Shown: positions 1 to 8,779 of the stretch, one piece after another
How positions within the stretch are numbered: the stretch's first letter is position 1
Layout: each line of letters starts with the position of its first letter
Assembly (NCBI GenBank): GCA_036274675.1
Contig: DASUFE010000099.1
Location: forward strand, 1 to 61,381
Direction: 5' to 3'
From: DASUFE01 sp036274675
Lineage (GTDB): Bacteria; Pseudomonadota; Gammaproteobacteria; HTCC5015
DNA length: 61,381 nucleotides
Notes under the pieces: generated by a model
What the model saw: only the letters and a program-made list of their open reading frames with translations
Told to the model about the DNA's origin: nothing
The model's database searches: none
Translations under genes and position numbers: made by a program

Positions 1-378
1 CATGTTCACTTCCTGCGGCATCCAGTGGTTGGCGCAGCCGTCGAGGTATTTCTGCCAGGCCCAGTCGTACTTGAAGGGCACCAGCTGGTTGAGATCCGCA
101 CGGCAGTTGATGATTTTCTTGTCGTCCACCTGGATGCGGGCCGCGCCGCGCTCGATCTTTTCGAGGCCGGTCGCGCCGCCGTGGGCTCCGGCGGTTTTTT
201 CAGCCGGATGGCCGTAGGCCGGAGCAAATTCGCGTACGTGGGGGGCTTCCTCCTGTTGCTCGAGCTGTTCGAGCACAGCCTCGATCACCGGTGTCGGTAC
301 CGCCCTGCCGGGTTCGGAGCCGGTGGAAGCCTGCGGTTGTTTCTTCAATGCCAGCGGGTCATCCCAGTCTAACATCAT
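1..378 (-). CDS. nrdB: Ribonucleoside-diphosphate reductase beta subunit NrdB (N-terminal part, cut by window edge)
   Basis: This is the small (radical-generating) subunit of class Ia ribonucleotide reductase, which holds the diiron-tyrosyl centre and works with NrdA to make dNTPs in the cytoplasm. Only the first 126 codons are visible and the frame is open to base 1. The N-terminal 80 residues are a variable extension. The conserved part begins at INCRADLNQLVPFKYDWAW and continues with CANHWMPQEVNM, typical of the Pseudomonas-type NrdB. The metal ligands lie beyond the edge. I chose the ATG at 378 because AGAGG sits about 8 bases upstream; an in-frame ATG at 384 is too close to that site. 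It lies downstream of nrdA, separated by a small ORF. Confidence 0.93.
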   Translation of the reverse strand, partial: MMLDWDDPLALKKQPQASTGSEPGRAVPTPVIEAVLEQLEQQEEAPHVREFAPAYGHPAEKTAGAHGGATGLEKIERGAARIQVDDKKIINCRADLNQLVPFKYDWAWQKYLDGCANHWMPQEVNM

Positions 379-512
379 GGCCATTACCTCTATGCAGAAA
401 AGATTCGTTCAAATTCAATGCTGATCTTATTCAGCGTCGTAAAAAACATTCGTCCAAATTCATCGCTGTTCTTTTTCGGCGTAAGCAGGAAATATTCTTT
501 TTAATTTTTACC

Positions 513-794
513 CTATGCTCCGGCACGCTTATCCGGCGCGCCGGGTGAAATTTCCGGGTCCACGTTTTCCAGCAAGACCTGTACCTGCCCGAGGCGCTTG
601 CGCAGCCGTTTTTCCCAGCGCGGCAGGCAGCCGCTGAAATCAAACAGCGGCTGGCAGCGGATGTTCTGACGCCGAATCTCGTCGAGTTGCAGTGCTTTCA
701 GCTTTTCCTGCTCCCAGTAGAGCAGGGACTGCATCACGATCGAGGGCTGCTGTTGCTCGGACGGGCTCTTGTCCATTGTCGTTGCCGTATTCAT
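513..794 (-). CDS. Small hypothetical protein between nrdA and nrdB
   Basis: I do not recognise this protein. It is about 93 residues, hydrophilic and probably helical (YWEQEKLKALQLDEIRRQN, then KRLRKRLGQVQVLLENVDPE), with two cysteines and no signal peptide. It lies between nrdA and nrdB in the same orientation, so it is probably co-transcribed with them. The start is uncertain. ATG at 794 is used here, ATG at 776 is possible, and a GTG at 866 would overlap the nrdA end by 17 bases and suggest translational coupling. None has a strong ribosome binding site. It could be a spurious ORF, but it fills the gap and keeps a protein-like composition. Confidence 0.5.
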   Translation of the reverse strand: MNTATTMDKSPSEQQQPSIVMQSLLYWEQEKLKALQLDEIRRQNIRCQPLFDFSGCLPRWEKRLRKRLGQVQVLLENVDPEISPGAPDKRAGA

Positions 795-849
795 CCGGCC
801 CGTTACTGGCAGGCCTCGCGCTCGTGGTTCTGAATCCGAAGCCGCGTCA

Positions 850-3825
850 TCATTGGCACGCTTCACATTCAGGGTCCAATATCGAGCAGACTTTGGGCGC
901 CGGTTCCTCGGTGACGGCTTCGTGATGCTGGCCGTTCCCGTTGCCGTTCTTTTTAACGGCGGGAGCGGACGGCGCCGGAGCAGCTGCGGCCGGTTCCTTG
1001 TTCTGCACGGCGTTCAGCTTGTTGCTGCGGCCGCTCATGGTGCTTTTCTCGACGTGAGTCGCGCCGATCGAGCGCAGGTAGTACGTGGTCTTGAGACCGC
1101 GCACCCAGGCCAGCTTGTACAGGTTGTCCATCTTCTGGCCCGAGGGCTCGGACATGTACAGGTTCAGCGACTGGCCCTGGTCGATCCACTTCTGCCGGCG
1201 GCTGGCGGATTCCACCAGCCAGCGCGGATCGATTTCGAAAGCGGTGGAGTACAGCGCTTTCAAATCCTGCGGGATGCGGTCGATCGGATGCACGCTGCCG
1301 TCGTAGTATTTAAGGTCGTTGACCATTACTTCGTCCCACAGGCCGCGATCCTTGAGATCGGCGACCAGGTAGGGATTGATGACGGTGAACTCGCCCGACA
1401 GATTCGATTTCACGAACAGGTTCTGGTAGGTCGGCTCGATCGACTGGCTGACGCCGCAGATGTTGGAGATCGTCGCCGTCGGCGCAATCGCCATGCAGTT
1501 GGAATTGCGCATGCCGACCGTGCGGACGCGCTCGCGCAGCACGTCCCAGTTCATGGTCTGCGTACGGTCGACCTGCAGGTAACCTTCGCGGTTCTGTTCC
1601 AGGATGCTGATCGAGTCGACCGGCAGGATGCCGCGCTCCCACAGCGAACCCTGGAAGCTACTGTAAGTGCCGCGTTCCTCGGCCAGCTCGGTGGAGGCCA
1701 TGATCGCGTAGTAGCTGACGGCTTCCATCGAACGGTCCGCGAACTCCACGGCTTCGGGCGAGGCGTAGGCGAGGCGCATTTTGTAGAGCGCGTCCTGGAA
1801 GCCCATGATGCCGAGGCCCACCGGGCGGTGGCGCAGGTTGGAGCGCCGCGCCTGCGGCACGCTGTAGTAGTTGTAGTCGATCACGTTGTCCAGCATGCGC
1901 ATCGCGGTGCGGATGGTCCTTTCCAGTTTCGGCAAATCCAGGCCGTTTTCATCGACGTGCGCCGCCAGGTTCACCGAACCCAGGTTGCAGACCGCGATTT
2001 CGCTGTCGGAAGTGTTGAGCGTGATTTCCGTGCACAGGTTGGAGGAGTGCACCACGCCGCAATGCTGCTGCGGGCTGCGCAGGTTGCAGGGATCCTTGAA
2101 GGTCAGCCACGGATGGCCGGTTTCGAAGAGCATGCTCAGCATCTTGCGCCATAGGGCGGTCGCCTTGGTGCGTTTGAAATTTCTGATTTCGCCACGGTCG
2201 GCCTTGGCTTCATATTCCTGATAACGCTTCTTGAAGGCCGCGCCGTACAGGTCGTGCAGGTCCGGCACGTCGTTGGGCGAGAACAGCGTCCAGTCGCCGT
2301 CCTCGGAAACACGCTGCATGAACAGGTCTGGAATCCAGTTAGCCGTGTTCATGTCATGGGTGCGGCGGCGGTCGTCGCCCGTGTTCTTGCGCAGATCCAG
2401 GAATTCCTCGATGTCGAGGTGCCAGGTTTCGAGATAGGCGCACATCGCGCCCTTGCGCTTGCCGCCCTGGTTGACGGCGACCGCGGTGTCGTTCGCCACT
2501 TTCAGGAACGGCACCACGCCCTGGCTCTTGCCGTTGGTGCCCTTGATATGGGCGCCCATGGCGCGCACGCGCGTCCAGTCATTGCCGAGGCCGCCGGCGT
2601 ATTTGGAGAGCAGTGCGTCGTCCTTGATGGCCGAGAAGATGCCGTCCAGGTCGTCCGGCACCGTGGTCAGGTAGCAGGACGAGAGCTGCGGCCGCAGCGT
2701 GCCGGAGTTGAACAGGGTCGGCGTGCTGCTCATAAAGTCAAAGGACGAGAGCAGGTCGTAGAATTCGATGGCCCGGTTTTCACGGTCCACTTCATTGATG
2801 GCCAGGCCCATGGCAACGCGCATGAAGAAGGCCTGCGGCAGCTCGAAACGGGTGCCGTGGGAATGGATGAAGTAGCGGTCGTACAGCGTCTGCAGGCCGA
2901 GATAAGTAAACTGCTGGTCGCGATCGGCCTTGAGCGCGCGGCCCATCTTGTCCAGGTCGTAACGGGTCAGTTCGTTGTCCAGCAGCTCCAGGCTGACGGC
3001 CTTTTTCACGTAGAGTTTGAAGTATTCGGGGTAGCGCTCCGCCATTTCCGCCTGGGTGGCTTCGGTGTTGCCGTCGCCAAGGAAGGCCAGGGCCTCGGTG
3101 CGCAGCGTGTCGAGCAAGAGCCGAGCCGCGACGTAGCTGTAATTGGGTTCCTTCTCGATCATCACCCGGGCGCACATGGTCAGCGCCGGGCCGACTTCCT
3201 TCTGCGCGATGCCGTCGAACAGATTGCGCTGGGTTTCGTCGACGATCGCCTGCTGATCGACTGCTTCCAATCCCCTGCAGGCTTCAGCTACCAGAGTTTC
3301 CAGGCGGGCGATATCAAGCGGTGTTTTGGAGCCATCGGGGAGGGTCAGGTTCAGCGCCGGGGCGTTGGCCTTGGCGGCTTTTGCCTTTGGCTGTTTGGCC
3401 TGGGTGGCGGCGCGCTCCCGGGAGCGTTCCTCGCGGTACAGTACATAGGCGCGGGCGACCTTCTGGTGGCCATCGCGCATCAGGCACAGCTCGACCTGGT
3501 CCTGGATATCTTCTATATGGAAGGTGCCCCCGTCCGGCTTGCGGCGGGTCAGGGCCGACACGACGTTTTCGGTCAGCAGGGCGACAATTTCATGAATACG
3601 GGCGGAAGCGGCCGCAGTGCCGCCTTCCACGGCCAGGAAGGCCTTGGTAATGGCGATCTTGATCTTGTCCTCGGTGAACTGGGTAATCTTGCCGTTACGA
3701 CGAATCACCCGGTACATGCCGGGGGCGGTCAGTGCGATTTCGGGGTTGGTGGCTTCTCGGACGGCTGCTAGATCGTGTTCAGGAGTGTGGTCGGGTACTT
3801 GGATCGTATTGCTCTCTAAATTCAT
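850..3825 (-). CDS. nrdA: Ribonucleoside-diphosphate reductase alpha subunit NrdA
   Basis: This is the catalytic subunit of class Ia ribonucleotide reductase, reducing NDPs to dNDPs in the cytosol. It has 991 residues, longer than the E. coli enzyme and like the Pseudomonas type. An ATP-cone (MYRVIRRNGKITQF, about 37-130) is followed by a second cone-like region (about 155-240). The barrel carries the active-site features SSCYLTTVPDDLDG, NLCTEITLNTS, VCNLGSVNL and PTATISNICG. The tail ends ECEACQ, giving the redox pair C987/C990 that passes electrons from thioredoxin. ATG at 3825 has an AAGGGGG site about 6 bases upstream. Two NrdR boxes lie 109-156 bases upstream, so repression by NrdR is expected. 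It leads the nrdA-ORF-nrdB unit. Confidence 0.97.
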   Translation of the reverse strand: MNLESNTIQVPDHTPEHDLAAVREATNPEIALTAPGMYRVIRRNGKITQFTEDKIKIAITKAFLAVEGGTAAASARIHEIVALLTENVVSALTRRKPDGGTFHIEDIQDQVELCLMRDGHQKVARAYVLYREERSRERAATQAKQPKAKAAKANAPALNLTLPDGSKTPLDIARLETLVAEACRGLEAVDQQAIVDETQRNLFDGIAQKEVGPALTMCARVMIEKEPNYSYVAARLLLDTLRTEALAFLGDGNTEATQAEMAERYPEYFKLYVKKAVSLELLDNELTRYDLDKMGRALKADRDQQFTYLGLQTLYDRYFIHSHGTRFELPQAFFMRVAMGLAINEVDRENRAIEFYDLLSSFDFMSSTPTLFNSGTLRPQLSSCYLTTVPDDLDGIFSAIKDDALLSKYAGGLGNDWTRVRAMGAHIKGTNGKSQGVVPFLKVANDTAVAVNQGGKRKGAMCAYLETWHLDIEEFLDLRKNTGDDRRRTHDMNTANWIPDLFMQRVSEDGDWTLFSPNDVPDLHDLYGAAFKKRYQEYEAKADRGEIRNFKRTKATALWRKMLSMLFETGHPWLTFKDPCNLRSPQQHCGVVHSSNLCTEITLNTSDSEIAVCNLGSVNLAAHVDENGLDLPKLERTIRTAMRMLDNVIDYNYYSVPQARRSNLRHRPVGLGIMGFQDALYKMRLAYASPEAVEFADRSMEAVSYYAIMASTELAEERGTYSSFQGSLWERGILPVDSISILEQNREGYLQVDRTQTMNWDVLRERVRTVGMRNSNCMAIAPTATISNICGVSQSIEPTYQNLFVKSNLSGEFTVINPYLVADLKDRGLWDEVMVNDLKYYDGSVHPIDRIPQDLKALYSTAFEIDPRWLVESASRRQKWIDQGQSLNLYMSEPSGQKMDNLYKLAWVRGLKTTYYLRSIGATHVEKSTMSGRSNKLNAVQNKEPAAAAPAPSAPAVKKNGNGNGQHHEAVTEEPAPKVCSILDPECEACQ

Positions 3826-3933
3826 ACTCGGCCCCCTTGTAACTTATTGAACTCTGTAGGGTTTTTTCAAAATATTAAAAAAGGCTGAGTGCGCCAGCCT
3901 GAACGCGTAATGAAACCACATTTCAGGGCATGA

Positions 3934-3949
3934 GTACAATATATTGTGG
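3934..3949. promoter_or_regulatory. NrdR box 1
   Basis: A 16-mer, gtACAATATATTGTgg, matches the NrdR consensus acaCwAtATaTwGtgt at 13 of 16 positions by hand count. It is the better of two boxes upstream of nrdA. NrdR is the zinc-finger/ATP-cone repressor of ribonucleotide reductase genes. The pairing and spacing with box 2 make the call much stronger than either site alone. Confidence 0.8.
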
Positions 3950-3965
3950 ATATAAAATTCCCAAT

Positions 3966-3981
3966 CCCGCATATCTTGTGG
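3966..3981. promoter_or_regulatory. NrdR box 2
   Basis: The 16-mer CCCGCATATCTTGTGG matches the NrdR consensus at about 10 of 16 positions. Its start is exactly 32 bp from that of box 1, about three helical turns, which is the usual spacing of paired NrdR boxes. It lies in the 308 bp divergent region between nrdA and the permease gene. Confidence 0.65.
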
Positions 3982-4133
3982 TTTATTTGTGAATAAATTC
4001 AAAAAAATCGGTGTTTAACCCTTCGGAAAAGAAGTGCAAGGAATGGGGACAAAGGCTCAATAAACTGTGCATAAAAAGCTCGGGAAGTTACTGGTATCTG
4101 CCCACTGTGGTTTTCCGATATTCTGCCCGCCCC

Positions 4134-5348
4134 ATGGATAACGATTCACCCCCCGAGATCGCCCTCAAGCGCAGCCTGAACCTGCCTTTAATGCTGTTTT
4201 ATGGGCTGGGGACTGTGCTTGGCGCCGGTATCTATGCCTTGATCGGGGCTATCGCCGACGCAGCGGGCATGGCCGCGATCTGGTCCTTTATATTCGCCGC
4301 GCCGGTCGCGCTCGTGACCGCGGCCACCTATGCCGAGTTGTCGATGCGCCTGCCTTTCAGCGGTGGCGCGGCCGTTTATACCGAGGAGGCTTTCGGCTCC
4401 CGTATCCTGACTGTCACGGTAGGTTTTGCCGTCATCCTGACCGGCGTAGTCTCGGCAGCCACGCTGACTCGCGGTTTCGCCGGTTATCTGCCGGTCCTGG
4501 TCGAGGCGCCGGCGCCGCTGGCCATGGCCCTGCTGATCGCGGTCATGGCAGTGATCGCGGCCTGGGGTATCCAGGAGTCGGTCATGGCGGTGGCAATCGT
4601 GACGGGCATTGAAATAGGCGGTTTACTGCTGGTGCTGGCGTTGGCAGGTGATGCGCTGGCCACCTTTCCTGAACGCTGGTCTGAAATGTTGCCCGGCAAT
4701 GCCAGTTTTTCCGGGATGACGGCCGCCATCGTGCTGGCCTTCTACGCCTTTATCGGTTTCGAAGACATGGTGAACGTAGCCGAGGAAGTGAAGGATCCGC
4801 GCCGGACCATGCCGGTCGCCATCCTGCTCACCCTGGTGATCGCCACTTTACTGTATGTGCTGGTGGCTTTGACCGCCATGCTCGCCTTGCCGCTGGAGAC
4901 CCTGGCCGGCCATCCCGCGCCGCTGGCCGCCATCCTGCAGCAGCACGGCCCAGCCTATGGTTCGGTGATCAGCCTGATCAGCATCGTCGCCGTAGTGAAC
5001 GGCGCGCTGGTGCAGATCATCATGGCGGCGCGCATTCTATACGGCCTCGGCAAGCAGTATTCCTGGCTCAGCCGCCTGGCGCGGTTGCATCCCGCGCGCC
5101 GCACGCCCGTGCTTGCGACCGTGCTGGTGGCCGCCTGCGTACTCGGTTTCGCGCTGTGGCTGCCGCTGGCTCAACTCGCAACTCTGACCAGCCTGATCCT
5201 GCTGCTGGTGTTCACCTTGATGCACGTGGCCTTGATACGCATTAAATCCCTTGACCCCGGCGAACGCGTGCTATGTCCGGTCTGGCTGCCCTGGCTGGGT
5301 TTGCTGTTGTGCGCGGGTTTGCTCGCGGCTCGCTGCGCCGGGTCCTGA
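4134..5348 (+). CDS. APC-superfamily amino acid permease
   Basis: This is an inner-membrane secondary transporter of the amino acid-polyamine-organocation superfamily. It has 404 residues and about twelve hydrophobic segments. The unwound TM1 signature GLGTVLGAGIYALIG is near the N-terminus. TM6 carries AFYAFIGFEDMVNVAEEVKDP, the usual conserved helix of the family. The substrate cannot be told from sequence. The open frame extends upstream to 4011, but ATG 4134 starts the family-like sequence (MDNDSPPEIALKRSLNLPLM). It is divergent from nrdA and alone on its strand; the next gene starts 151 bases downstream. Confidence 0.88.
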   Translation: MDNDSPPEIALKRSLNLPLMLFYGLGTVLGAGIYALIGAIADAAGMAAIWSFIFAAPVALVTAATYAELSMRLPFSGGAAVYTEEAFGSRILTVTVGFAVILTGVVSAATLTRGFAGYLPVLVEAPAPLAMALLIAVMAVIAAWGIQESVMAVAIVTGIEIGGLLLVLALAGDALATFPERWSEMLPGNASFSGMTAAIVLAFYAFIGFEDMVNVAEEVKDPRRTMPVAILLTLVIATLLYVLVALTAMLALPLETLAGHPAPLAAILQQHGPAYGSVISLISIVAVVNGALVQIIMAARILYGLGKQYSWLSRLARLHPARRTPVLATVLVAACVLGFALWLPLAQLATLTSLILLLVFTLMHVALIRIKSLDPGERVLCPVWLPWLGLLLCAGLLAARCAGS

Positions 5349-5499
5349 AACAGTTGCACGGAATGTCCGCGGGACATTACACCGGTTCTTTTCGCGGCTT
5401 GTTTTCCAAACGCCGCCACGCTTGAAGTCGGCTCATTCGTCAATTTAATATCCTCGCGACAACCGGCGCGGCAATCGGCCGCCTGAAGCGAGGAGGGGC

Positions 5500-7719
5500 A
5501 TGTCCGACTGTAAAAAATATCTCAGCGCACTGCTGAGCGTCCTGGCGTTGAGCGCCTGTGGCGGCAAGGCGCCCGAGGCGCCGGCGGCGGTTGCGGGCTA
5601 CCGCGCCGAAGTCTTTACCGCCAAGACGATGGGAGGCATGCTCGATCCCGTTTCCAAGGCATTCCTGCTGGTCGGAGAGCAGGGTTCAATTTTGCGTTCG
5701 CAGGACGGTTACAGCTGGGACTATGCGGCGACGCCGACCCAACAGCGTCTCCACGGAATCGCGGGTGACTCCCGCAGCGGAGTTCTGATCGCGGTCGGCG
5801 CAGCGGGCACTGTGCTGCGCTCCACCGATGCGGGACGCAGCTGGCAGCAAGTGAAGATCGAGATGCCGGCGGGAGTCGATCTGGCGCAGGCGGAGTTGCG
5901 TGAGATCATCCATCATCCCGCAAAAGATATATGGTTGGCGGCGGGCACTCACAACGCGATACTGCGCTCGATCGACCAGGGGCAAAACTGGCGCGTGGTA
6001 TCTTTCGATTCATCCGCGCAAAAACTGGAGATACTCGATCTGTTTGTCGAATCCGCGTCCGGGGATTTTCTGCTGGCCGCCCAGCATGGCGCCATGGGCC
6101 GTTCGCGCGACGGCGCGGACTGGAAAATTGTCTACCACGATATGGAGGCCGCCGGGGAATACATACCGCATCTGGTGGCATTCTACGAGCTTGGCGACGC
6201 GCTGATCGCCGTCGGTGATGAAGGACGCCTGCTGCTTTCCTGGGACCGCGGCCAGACCTGGAAACTGTCGAAGCTGCCTACTTCCGGTTATTTCACCGGC
6301 GGCGCCTACGATCCGGTGCACCACTCCATTGTATTGACCACCCAGGAAGGCGACGACATCGCCTATTCACTGGACCAGGGCCACAGCTGGCGGCTGACGC
6401 GGTTACGGGTCAGGAACTGGCCGGGCGATGATATCCCGATGTTGTCGGAGATTGTTTATGACGCGAAGACGCGCGCACTGCTCGCGATGGGCAGCTCGGG
6501 GATTGTCGCGCGCTCGATCGACGGCGGAGGAAGCTGGGAAGCGGGCGTGTTAAAGCCCCTGTTCAACCTGAGCCTGACCACGCTGCTGCACGATCCGGAG
6601 CGCGACCTGTTCATAGCATCCGGTCTGGGCGGCTTCATCGCCGTCACGCGCGGTCTGCTGCCGGATCCTGCCGTGGGCTGGAGAGTCGTCAGGCCCGGCA
6701 TCGATCTCTACATGCGGGAGGTCGCCCATGTGCCCGGCACCGATACATTCGTGATCGTCGGAGAGCTGGGCGGTATCTGGCGCTCTGAGGACGACGGAAG
6801 CAGCTGGGATGTTATCGAACCGAAGTATCCTTACCCGAACCAGCCGCCCTATCTGCGCGACATTATCATCGATCCGTCGACGCAAGCCCTGGTGGCAGCC
6901 GGACCCGACGGCAGCATCATGCGGTCCACGGATGCCGGCCGTAGTTGGAAACCGGTATTCCAGGGCGTGATCACTCTGGGCGAGGCTTTCACCCAGGTAC
7001 TCGCGGACCAGGGCCATCGTGCTTTGATCGCCTGCGAGGCGACCTACCAGACGGTCTACCGCTCAGGCGACGGCGGCGCGAGTTGGGAAAAGGCCGCGAA
7101 CCTGCAGACCGGCGGCCGGAATCTGTGGCACGGCGCGGTTTCCGAAAAACTCGGGCTCGTCATGATCGCAGGGCAGCGCGGCATCATCGCCATCAGCGGC
7201 GATGGCGGAAGCCACTGGGAACTTCCCGCGACTGGCACCTCCGAAGATCTTTACGGCGCCTTTGCCGATGCCGCGAGCGGCGCGCTGTTCGCGGTCGGGG
7301 ACTGGGGCATGCTGTTGCGTTCGGAAGACGGCAGACAATGGCGGCAGGTCAACACGGGCACCCGCAGCACCTTGCGCCGCATGTTTGCCGATCCGGCGAG
7401 CGGGGCGTTGCTGGCGTTTGGCCAGGAAGGCGTCATCCTGCGTTCGACCGACGGCGGCAAAAGCTGGCGCAAGGCGGCGTCTCCGGATCTCGACAGTGAG
7501 CTGCGCAAGGCTCTCGCATACCCGGACGGCAAGCTGGTGATTGTTGGACGTGACGGCGTGATTCTGCTGTCCGGGGATGGCGGCGCGAGTTGGGGCAGAG
7601 TACCGAGTCATACCGACGAACATTTCAGGAGCGCCGCGCTCAACCCCGGGACCGGTACCTTGATCGCGGTCGGCGACGGTCTGGTGCGGTTAAGCAGAGT
7701 GGAAGAAAAGAAGAATTGA
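5500..7719 (+). CDS. YCF48/BNR-repeat beta-propeller lipoprotein (copy A)
   Basis: This is a predicted secreted lipoprotein of 739 residues. The signal peptide ends in the lipobox LSAC, with Gly after the Cys, which would send it to the outer membrane by the E. coli rule. The rest is a long run of YCF48/BNR-type repeats, for example GAAGTVLRSTDAGRSWQQV, with the Asp-box pattern S-x-D-x-G-x-x-W recurring more than ten times, so one or two large beta-propellers are expected. Sialidase activity is unlikely because no catalytic residues were recognised. GAGGAGG lies before the ATG. It is a paralog of the protein at 13350-15485. Both sit beside pairs of coiled-coil membrane proteins and pectate lyases, which hints at a shared envelope role that is not known. 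Confidence 0.85.
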   Translation: MSDCKKYLSALLSVLALSACGGKAPEAPAAVAGYRAEVFTAKTMGGMLDPVSKAFLLVGEQGSILRSQDGYSWDYAATPTQQRLHGIAGDSRSGVLIAVGAAGTVLRSTDAGRSWQQVKIEMPAGVDLAQAELREIIHHPAKDIWLAAGTHNAILRSIDQGQNWRVVSFDSSAQKLEILDLFVESASGDFLLAAQHGAMGRSRDGADWKIVYHDMEAAGEYIPHLVAFYELGDALIAVGDEGRLLLSWDRGQTWKLSKLPTSGYFTGGAYDPVHHSIVLTTQEGDDIAYSLDQGHSWRLTRLRVRNWPGDDIPMLSEIVYDAKTRALLAMGSSGIVARSIDGGGSWEAGVLKPLFNLSLTTLLHDPERDLFIASGLGGFIAVTRGLLPDPAVGWRVVRPGIDLYMREVAHVPGTDTFVIVGELGGIWRSEDDGSSWDVIEPKYPYPNQPPYLRDIIIDPSTQALVAAGPDGSIMRSTDAGRSWKPVFQGVITLGEAFTQVLADQGHRALIACEATYQTVYRSGDGGASWEKAANLQTGGRNLWHGAVSEKLGLVMIAGQRGIIAISGDGGSHWELPATGTSEDLYGAFADAASGALFAVGDWGMLLRSEDGRQWRQVNTGTRSTLRRMFADPASGALLAFGQEGVILRSTDGGKSWRKAASPDLDSELRKALAYPDGKLVIVGRDGVILLSGDGGASWGRVPSHTDEHFRSAALNPGTGTLIAVGDGLVRLSRVEEKKN

Positions 7720-7725
7720 TCACAG

Positions 7726-7797
7726 AGCACACCGGGAAACACAGAGCAAATCAACCTGATAAAACTCTGCGTGCTCCGCGTCCCGGTGATTGATTTT
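7726..7797. terminator. Bidirectional hairpin/repeat between convergent genes
   Basis: An imperfect inverted repeat (ATCACAGAGCACACCGGG... against CTCTGCGTGCTCCGCGTCCC) lies between the ends of the propeller gene and the coiled-coil gene. T-rich sequence follows on the plus strand. It resembles the common 'cacagagcacacggag' intergenic repeat and probably ends both transcripts. Confidence 0.5.
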
Positions 7798-7821
7798 TGG
7801 AAACGTATTGTTTTTGGCTTG

Positions 7822-8769
7822 TCAGTTTTGCGCGGCGCGCGCGTCTATTTTCCCGCGCAGATCGTCCAGCAGTTGCTGGAATTCGGTATTGGTATAGTTC
7901 TCCACCAAAGTATATTGGTCGAAGGGAAAGCTGCTCGCGTCCAGGTATTGTTTTATTTCCTGCAGGAAACCGCGTCTGTAGGTTTCGGCGGCGCTTTGTA
8001 CAGCGCCATACAGATGATCGCGCTGCTGCGCGTTCAGCGGGTCGTCGGCATAGAGTCCGAGATCCTTGAGGTTCGTCTCGAAGTCTTTTTCATGCCGTAT
8101 CTTGGCGAAGAGCACGGCTTCCTGCTGCCCGTTATTGAGCGGGAATATGCCGTTGACCCCGAGTGTGAACTCCGTGAAATGATGCTGCTCCTTGTCGGAT
8201 TCCTTTAACAGGCCGTAGCGCTGGTAATCCTGGGGATTCAACAGCTCCTGTATCCGGTCATCGATTTCGGCCAGGCGCAGTTCGATATCCTCGGGCTGGG
8301 CGCCGCTCCCGGCTTCACCGTATTCCCGGATATCGCGCAGCGACAATGCAAGCCGCTCGCGTTCAACCAGCAGTTGCTGCAACGCCTCCCGATCGGCCTC
8401 GCTCAGGGTAGCGCTTGTCAGCAGGAAGCGGTATTTGCGCGCCACCAGATCTTCCATGCTCTCGTTGTAACGTTCGAGCGCGGGTTTCTTGAAAGCGTCC
8501 GGTGCGTCGCTGTCGTCACGGGGTCCGGCCATGACGGCCGCTGGCGGAGCGGCTCCCGGCGCCGCGGCGCTGGTCTGTGCCAGCAGGTATTGCTGCAATT
8601 CCTGGAGTTCCCCCTGGTAATCGCTTTGCACGCGCGCGATGCGGTTCTGGCACTGCCGCTGTGCCATGGCCAGTTCCTCTCGCAGACGGATGTTGCTGTA
8701 GAACAGGTAACCCAGGGCGGCGCCGCTCAAAATGAGCACTGCCGATATGCCCGCTGTTTGCTTTGTCAT
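7822..8769 (-). CDS. Membrane-anchored periplasmic coiled-coil protein (large, pair A)
   Basis: This is a 315-residue protein of no family I recognise. One N-terminal membrane helix (ISAVLILSGAALGYLFYSN) is followed by a coiled coil beginning RQCQNRIARVQSDYQGELQ. A helical C-terminal domain follows, with LLNPQDYQRYGLLKESDKEQ and a terminal YTNTEFQQLLDDLRGKIDA. The topology suggests a short cytosolic N-terminus and a periplasmic body. The start at 8769 follows GGACGGAAC. It lies 10 bases behind its smaller paralog (8780-9307). The same architecture recurs at 17911-18771, with matching motifs (PxDYQxY/xLKxSDxEQHH, YxxxYLxxVRPLL) and the same single 'QC' after the membrane helix. Confidence 0.75.
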   Translation of the reverse strand: MTKQTAGISAVLILSGAALGYLFYSNIRLREELAMAQRQCQNRIARVQSDYQGELQELQQYLLAQTSAAAPGAAPPAAVMAGPRDDSDAPDAFKKPALERYNESMEDLVARKYRFLLTSATLSEADREALQQLLVERERLALSLRDIREYGEAGSGAQPEDIELRLAEIDDRIQELLNPQDYQRYGLLKESDKEQHHFTEFTLGVNGIFPLNNGQQEAVLFAKIRHEKDFETNLKDLGLYADDPLNAQQRDHLYGAVQSAAETYRRGFLQEIKQYLDASSFPFDQYTLVENYTNTEFQQLLDDLRGKIDARAAQN

Positions 8770-8779
8770 TTGTTCCGTC

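Noticed and set aside
769..3771. Long plus-strand open frames over nrdA (769-2154 and 2254-3771)
   Set aside because: They mirror the third-codon G+C bias of nrdA, and their protein is Val/Ala/Arg-rich without motifs. nrdA on the other strand is certain.
5500..7719. Sialidase annotation for the BNR-repeat lipoproteins
   Set aside because: Only Asp-box/YCF48 repeats are present. The Arg triad and Tyr/Glu pair of sialidases were not recognised.
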